NCBI GenBank assembly: GCA_900547155.1
Contig: URFH01000001.1
Location: 109,829 to 173,828 of the forward strand
Direction of reading: 5' to 3'
DNA from: an uncultured bacterium
Lineage (GTDB): Bacteria > Cyanobacteriota > Vampirovibrionia > Gastranaerophilales > Gastranaerophilaceae
Length of the DNA: 64,000 nucleotides
The translations under genes were made by a program, and so were the position numbers. Positions 59,520 to 64,000 of this stretch are shown piece by piece. The notes under the pieces were generated by a model. The model was not told the origin of the DNA, searched no databases, and saw only the letters and a program-made list of their open reading frames with translations. The number at the start of each line of letters is the position of its first letter. Position 1 is the first letter of the stretch.

Positions 59520-60495
59520 ATTCTTCTCCGGATTGCAATATTTTTATATATTCATCATAAGTATCTATTTCTATTATATCATTTTGCAAATTTATTGCAC
59601 CCCTTGTAATTTCCAGCACTGTTTTGTTCTCTCTGACAGCATAAACAGGAATTCCGTTCTTAACAGCGTCAAAAACCACAGCAGAGCCCAGAGAATCACA
59701 GGGCATAACAATAGAATGCAAATTTTTGTAAGTCAAACAGCCCTCCTGCACGCCTTTCCTGATTAAAGGCGCATTTTGCAGCCCCAGAAGGATACAGGGC
59801 AAAAATGTGGGCGTAATATACTCCGCGCTGACCTTAGGGCTGACAATATCTCCTTTTATTTCAACATCCGCAAAAGCAGGCGCATGAGCGCACGGGCACA
59901 TGAGATTTTTTGAAAGATAATGAGAGATTACCCCCTCTATCCCGCCGACAATATCCACGCCAGCACCGTTTTCATAATCATCTTCGCCCGGTTCCTCAAA
60001 AAATGCGACAACCGCAAGAGCGTCAGCCCCTTTTTCGAGTAATTTTTTCCCTGCTTTCAGCAATGTTTCGGGATTTTTGACCGTACCGGTGGAAATTCCG
60101 GATCCCGAGGTAAAAAATTCAACCCCCGCGCACTCCTGCGTGATTTCATACCCGATAATATCAACATCATAAACAGTTTTAACCGCATTCATAGTATTTA
60201 TGTGGATATTCAGCACGTTTTCAGGAATTGCCCTGTCAAAAATTATACCGATTTTGTTATTTTTATGAGGCAAAAGGGAAATCCCGCCACGCACAAAACC
60301 GGACATGCTCCAACCCTCAACATAAAGCATATTTTCATTAATTCCCGAAAAAACCGCAGCATTAACGACATTCGGATTAACAATCAAAGGCGCAGCTTTT
60401 GACAATTTTCTTGCAATAGGGTTTGCATCCCCCGCATAACCGCCATGTTCAGCCCCCACACCGGTAGGAACAATCATCATTGCATACTTTTTCAT
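59512..60495 (-). CDS. DUF3326 family protein (327 aa)
   Basis: The sequence MMIVPTGVGAEHGGYAGDANP, NPNVVNAAVFSGINENMLYVEG and CPCAHAPAFADVEI matches DUF3326, a family well represented in cyanobacteria and plants with no proven function. The start at 60495 overlaps the metallo-hydrolase stop as ATGA; the longer frame to 60531 would read through the neighbouring gene. No signal or membrane segment is present. It is the middle gene of a three-gene unit. Confidence 0.75.
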   Translation of the reverse strand: MKKYAMMIVPTGVGAEHGGYAGDANPIARKLSKAAPLIVNPNVVNAAVFSGINENMLYVEGWSMSGFVRGGISLLPHKNNKIGIIFDRAIPENVLNIHINTMNAVKTVYDVDIIGYEITQECAGVEFFTSGSGISTGTVKNPETLLKAGKKLLEKGADALAVVAFFEEPGEDDYENGAGVDIVGGIEGVISHYLSKNLMCPCAHAPAFADVEIKGDIVSPKVSAEYITPTFLPCILLGLQNAPLIRKGVQEGCLTYKNLHSIVMPCDSLGSAVVFDAVKNGIPVYAVRENKTVLEITRGAINLQNDIIEIDTYDEYIKILQSGEEYV

Positions 60496-61172
60496 AACTC
60501 GATAGAATCTCCGGGCGTGAGAATAACACATTTTAGACCGGCAGCCTCAGCTTTACGCTTAAATTCCTCTTCATCGGCAACAATTGTCGGGAAAGTATTG
60601 TAGTGCATAGGAATAACGGTCTTCGCACCGAGCCATTTTGCCGCAACAACCGCGTCATCAATGCCCATTGTATAAGTTCCGCCTATCGGCAAAAGCGCAA
60701 TATCAGGAGGCATTGTTTCACCGATAACTTTCATCTCCATATTCAAGCAATTATCGCCTGCATGATAAACCCTGACACCATCAAGCTCAAGCATTACAGA
60801 AGCGGGCATTCCCGCGTAACCGCCGTCAGGAGTGGAGCTGCTGTGAAAAGCAGGGCAAAATTTTGCATATCCACCGTTAATTGCTATACGGGCGCCTATT
60901 CCCACACCAGAAGCATTTGCCCCGTTGTCAGAACAGTATCTTGCGAGCTCAAAAATTGTAGTCAACGGCACCCCGTAATCGCGCGAAATCTGTATTGAAT
61001 CCCCCAGATGATCCATATGTCCGTGCGTAACAAGGATATCCTTGATATTTTCATACTTTATAAGGCAAACTGCCGACGGATTGTGCGTGATAAAAGGATC
61101 AATTAAAACACCGGCTTCTCCCGCCGCAATAAAAAACCCGCTATGACCAATATAATTAATAAATACAGACAT
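60492..61172 (-). CDS. UPF0173 metal-dependent hydrolase, MBL fold (226 aa)
   Basis: The metallo-beta-lactamase motif THGHMDHLGD (about residue 50), further zinc ligands in AFHSS (about 108) and HAGDNC (about 138), and PMHYNTFPTI (about 190) define the UPF0173 family. The substrate is unknown. The ATG at 61172 follows AGAGGT; the frame to 61193 would add seven residues without a ribosome site. It is coupled to the DUF3326 gene by an ATGA overlap. Confidence 0.85.
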   Translation of the reverse strand: MSVFINYIGHSGFFIAAGEAGVLIDPFITHNPSAVCLIKYENIKDILVTHGHMDHLGDSIQISRDYGVPLTTIFELARYCSDNGANASGVGIGARIAINGGYAKFCPAFHSSSTPDGGYAGMPASVMLELDGVRVYHAGDNCLNMEMKVIGETMPPDIALLPIGGTYTMGIDDAVVAAKWLGAKTVIPMHYNTFPTIVADEEEFKRKAEAAGLKCVILTPGDSIEL

Positions 61173-61306
61173 GAAGACCTCTTTTTTGTTCAATTATAGC
61201 AAATTCCCCAAAAAATTTCAGAATATTTCTTGAAAATCATCTAAATACACTGTTTTAAAAATGCAAACATGGTTTATAATATGTGAATAAATAAAGTGGG
61301 ATAATT

Positions 61307-62386
61307 ATGGAACGAATACTTGTTGAAGATTTAATCCAATACAAAATGATACCATTCGACCTCTATAACGATAGAGGCATAAAACTTATGAGCGCGGGCG
61401 AAATCCTGACATCCGGAAAACTCCTGCGGGTCAGCCAGTATGACATTCTTTATAAAGAAATCCCGCCAAAACCCAAACAACATCCAAAACCGCAGCCTCA
61501 GCCCGAAAAAGCACCAGAACAAAAAACAGAAGAAAAGAAAAAAACACCCCCTCAGGAAGAACAGGCTGAAAAAGCCCAAAAAACTAAAGAACAAGAAAAA
61601 GAGCCGGAAGAAAACGAACACGATATAATCGACGAAACCGCCTCGGACATCGTTGTGAATTCAACAGCAAAAATTAAACCGGATTTTCAAATAAAAATGA
61701 AAACGAACTACGCAAATTCCATATCATCGCTGAAAATCCACGAAAGTAAAGAAGCTGTAAAACAAATCAACGAGATGAAGTCAAAAATTCTCTCCGAAAT
61801 AGGCACAATAATTGATGACGTAAAATTCTGCTCGCAATTGAAGCTTCTGGGCGATTATTACAACACGCACTCGCTGAACACATCAATACTTGCGACCGCA
61901 CTGGGCTACAAACTGGAATTTGACTCTGAAAAAATCGAAAACCTCACCCAGAGCGCGCTTTTACACGACATCGGAATGACAAAATTCCCTCCTGAGCTTC
62001 TGAACAAAACAAAACGCTCAAATAAAGACGAAAAACTGCTTGAAAAACATACACTCATCGGCTATAAAATTTTAAAAGATGAAATGAAAATGCCCGAGGA
62101 AATTTGCCGTGTAGCGCTTGAACATCATGAAAACCATGACGGTTCGGGTTATCCTTACGGGCTTTCCGGCGACCAAATCGGCGAATTAAGCAGAATCGTC
62201 GGACTTTGCAGCCTTTTTGACGACCTTACATCAGGCAGAACAAAACATAAAGTAAAAAACACAAAAGACGCCCTGCGTATCATGCTGGAATTCGGCTCAC
62301 ACCGCTTTCCTCCGGAGCTTTTGTACAAATTCGTGAACATGTTCCGCTACAATGATTTGAACACATTTGATGAAATGGTGCAATAA
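61307..62386 (+). CDS. HD-GYP domain protein with Pro/Glu/Lys-rich linker (359 aa)
   Basis: Residues 1-48 form a small unknown domain (DLYNDRGIKLMSAGEIL). Residues about 50-105 are a low-complexity linker of K, P, E and Q. The catalytic domain shows ALLHDIGMTKFPPEL (HD, about 223) and EHHENHDGSGYPYGLSG (GYP motif, about 278), as in cyclic-di-GMP phosphodiesterases. It may lower the second messenger. The -10-like TATAAT lies at 61275-61280 and the ribosome site is GTGGGA. The stop shares one base with the trmFO start. Confidence 0.82.
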   Translation: MERILVEDLIQYKMIPFDLYNDRGIKLMSAGEILTSGKLLRVSQYDILYKEIPPKPKQHPKPQPQPEKAPEQKTEEKKKTPPQEEQAEKAQKTKEQEKEPEENEHDIIDETASDIVVNSTAKIKPDFQIKMKTNYANSISSLKIHESKEAVKQINEMKSKILSEIGTIIDDVKFCSQLKLLGDYYNTHSLNTSILATALGYKLEFDSEKIENLTQSALLHDIGMTKFPPELLNKTKRSNKDEKLLEKHTLIGYKILKDEMKMPEEICRVALEHHENHDGSGYPYGLSGDQIGELSRIVGLCSLFDDLTSGRTKHKVKNTKDALRIMLEFGSHRFPPELLYKFVNMFRYNDLNTFDEMVQ

Positions 62387-63693
62387 TGAAAGCAGTAGTA
62401 ATCGGAGGCGGATTGGCAGGCTCTGAAGCCGCATTGCAACTGGCAAAAAGAGGGATTGAAGTCGATTTATACGAAATGCGCCCGAAAAAGACCACAGGTG
62501 CGCACAAAACCGAAAATCTTGCGGAATTTGTCTGCTCAAACAGCCTCGGCTCTTTTGACGTAACAAATGCAAGCGGGCTTTTGAAAAAAGAAATGTCAAT
62601 TCTGGGTTCTTTTTTGATAAAAGCAGCTTTTGATTCGGCGGTTCCGGCGGGCGCGGCTCTGGCGATTGACAGGGAGCTTTTTTCTTCAAAAGTCACAAAA
62701 ATGATTGAAGAAAACCCGAAAATTAACCTGATTAGAGAAGAAATAACAGAAATTCCCGACGCACCGGCGATTATCGCCTCCGGCCCCCTAACTTCGGAGG
62801 TTTTTGCCGAAAAAATCAAAGATTTTTGCTCGCAGGAACATCTTCACTTTTTTGACGCAATCGCACCGATTGTGGAAAAAGATTCAATAAATTTTGACAT
62901 AGCTTTTTACGCAAGCCGCTACGACAAAGGCGAAGCCTCTTACATAAACTGCCCGATGAATAAAGAACAGTATGAAAATTTCTACAGAATTCTCACCACG
63001 GCTGAAAAAATCGAGCTGAAAGATTTTGAAAAAGACGCAAAATTCTTTGAATCCTGCCTTCCTGTCGAGGTTTTGGCTTCCAGAGGCGAGGATACGCTCC
63101 GTTTTGGCCCGATGAAACCGGTTGGATTGGTTGACAAACGCACAGGTGAGCAAAATTACGCGGTTGTTCAGCTCCGTCAGGACAATTTATCCGCTTCAAT
63201 GTACAATCTGGTTGGTTTTCAGACAAATTTAAAATGGGGCGCGCAAAAAGAGCTTGTTCATTCAATCCCGGGGCTTGAAAACGCAAATATTCTAAGATAC
63301 GGCGTAATGCACAGAAATACGTTCATAAACAGCCCCAAAATCCTGAACAAATTCTTGCAGTGCAAAAAACGCGAAAATCTTTTCTTTGCCGGACAAATCA
63401 CAGGCACCGAGGGCTATACAGAATCTATTGCAACCGGAATGTACGCAGGAATAAACCTTGCGCGGCTCCTGAACGGCGAAAAATTCCTTGAATTACCCGA
63501 CATAACAATGCTCGGTGCATTAACAACCTATATTTCCTTTGAAGAGCACAAGCATTTTCAGCCTGTAAACTCAAACTGGGGCATTGTAAAGACGCTTGAT
63601 GCGGACAAAAAGACGAGAAAAAACAAAAAGCTCAAAAACGAACTTCTTGCAAAACGCTCGATTGATTATTTGGAAACGCTTGAATTAATTTAG
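62386..63693 (+). CDS. trmFO: methylenetetrahydrofolate-tRNA-(uracil-5-)-methyltransferase TrmFO (435 aa)
   Basis: The FAD motif VVIGGGLAGSEAALQLAKRG at the N-terminus, MRPKKTTGAHKTENLAEFVCSNS (with the conserved Cys), FDAIAPIVEKDSI, INCPMNKEQYENFY and AGQITGTEGYTESIATG are the TrmFO signatures. It makes ribothymidine at position 54 of tRNA using folate instead of SAM. The length is normal. Translation is coupled to the HD-GYP gene. The region after it holds only hairpin repeats. Confidence 0.95.
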   Translation: MKAVVIGGGLAGSEAALQLAKRGIEVDLYEMRPKKTTGAHKTENLAEFVCSNSLGSFDVTNASGLLKKEMSILGSFLIKAAFDSAVPAGAALAIDRELFSSKVTKMIEENPKINLIREEITEIPDAPAIIASGPLTSEVFAEKIKDFCSQEHLHFFDAIAPIVEKDSINFDIAFYASRYDKGEASYINCPMNKEQYENFYRILTTAEKIELKDFEKDAKFFESCLPVEVLASRGEDTLRFGPMKPVGLVDKRTGEQNYAVVQLRQDNLSASMYNLVGFQTNLKWGAQKELVHSIPGLENANILRYGVMHRNTFINSPKILNKFLQCKKRENLFFAGQITGTEGYTESIATGMYAGINLARLLNGEKFLELPDITMLGALTTYISFEEHKHFQPVNSNWGIVKTLDADKKTRKNKKLKNELLAKRSIDYLETLELI

Positions 63694-63758
63694 GCTATTT
63701 TAACCCCTGACGCAAAAATTTAACAAAAATTCACCCCACCCCCAACCAACTCCCAAAA

Positions 63759-63841
63759 GTTCAAAGATAATTGAATGAATTTTTCGACGCCTATGAGCGA
63801 AGCGAATCGAGCTAGAAAAATTTATTCAATTTTCTTTGAAC
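63759..63841. repeat. variable-arm hairpin element 4
   Basis: Arms 63759-63785 and 63815-63841 match at 25 of 27 positions (one of the two exceptions is a G-T pair) around the core 63786-63814, GACGCCTATGAGCGAAGCGA.... Left edge CCCAAAA, right edge GCAACAGC. Confidence 0.85.
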
Positions 63842-63900
63842 GCAACAGCAAAAATCGCGAAAATCTCACAAAAATTCACCGCCCCCAACCAACTTCCAAA

Positions 63901-63983
63901 GTTCAAAGATGATTGAATGAATTTTTCGACGCCTATGAGCGAAGCGAATCGAGCTAGAAAAATTTATTCAATTTTCTTTGAAC
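63901..63983. repeat. variable-arm hairpin element 5
   Basis: Arms 63901-63927 and 63957-63983 match at 24 of 27 positions, two of the three exceptions being G-T pairs. The core 63928-63956 is identical to that of element 4. The two elements and their flanks repeat with a 142-base period, and the sequence to the window edge (GCAACAGCAAAAATCGC) begins a further period. Confidence 0.85.
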
Positions 63984-64000
63984 GCAACAGCAAAAATCGC

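Noticed and set aside
53651..63983. Integron attC sites
   Set aside because: attC sites run from RYYYAAC to GTTRRRY; these elements start with GTT or GTC and end with AAC or GAC, the opposite arrangement, and no cassette genes or integrase are near.
53651..63983. Ordinary intrinsic terminators
   Set aside because: The stems are not followed by a T run, the loops of about 30 bases are too long, and two elements lie next to each other.

Overview
The window looks like a chromosomal segment of a fermentative, Gram-negative-type bacterium, most likely from the non-photosynthetic sister group of Cyanobacteria (Vampirovibrionia/Melainabacteria, order Gastranaerophilales). This assignment is an inference. 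It rests on a YidC of the cyanobacterial layout (no large N-terminal periplasmic domain, but an insertion of about 120 residues inside the core), a DUF3326 protein (a family typical of cyanobacteria and plastids), a group-B [FeFe] hydrogenase locus, outer-membrane (TpsB) and pilin-like genes, A-rich codon use, and many small dispersed palindromic repeats. No rRNA or tRNA gene was seen.

Layout. Positions 1-7740 (minus strand) hold part of a prophage or its remnant: small and large terminase, portal, a tail-assembly chaperone whose second half is readable only after a -1 shift on a run of nine A, then two tandem cassettes that each pair a small secreted protein with a piece of tape-measure gene, and the start of a scaffold-like gene. 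Positions 7930-15050 hold a ferritin-like protein, rpmI-rplT, birA-tadA-TIGR02757, dgt and metX-metW. Positions 15139-19810 hold a TpsB-type outer-membrane transporter and a two-gene unit encoding a beta-helix/AAA+ ATPase fusion and a small membrane protein. Positions 19869-25040 are an [FeFe]-hydrogenase locus: a group-B1 type hydrogenase, a PAS-carrying sensory-type hydrogenase, a SpoIIE phosphatase and two thioredoxin-like [2Fe-2S] proteins.

Positions 25460-30720 hold an unknown pair of membrane/coiled-coil proteins facing ftsZ, then rpsL-rpsG. Positions 30864-41502 hold polA, secreted proteins, a nucleotidyltransferase, trkA-trkH, yidC and a carbonic anhydrase. Positions 42118-50641 hold a ketopantoate-reductase-like gene, dnaB, hom-thrC, an acyltransferase, and rplS-rbgA-rnhB. 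Positions 50707-63693 hold dprA with a membrane glycosyltransferase, a TPR-HExxH protein, a secreted VirB10/DUF4352-like protein, a soluble histidine kinase with a REC-GGDEF-REC partner, a UPF0173-DUF3326-pilin operon, an HD-GYP protein and trmFO.

The most unusual signal is a family of about 85-base hairpin elements (53651-53733, 53750-53833, 56162-56243, 63759-63841, 63901-63983). They share a conserved core of about 30 bases and conserved edges. The two 26-27 base arms complement each other within each element but differ in sequence between loci. In one element the core is inverted relative to the edges, and at the window end two copies lie in a 142-base tandem repeat. Other points worth a second look are the likely programmed frameshift, the secreted-protein cassettes, the beta-helix/AAA+ fusion, three promoters placed so that the mRNA would begin at the ATG, and a short N-terminal F-K/G/A motif shared by otherwise unrelated proteins of unknown function.
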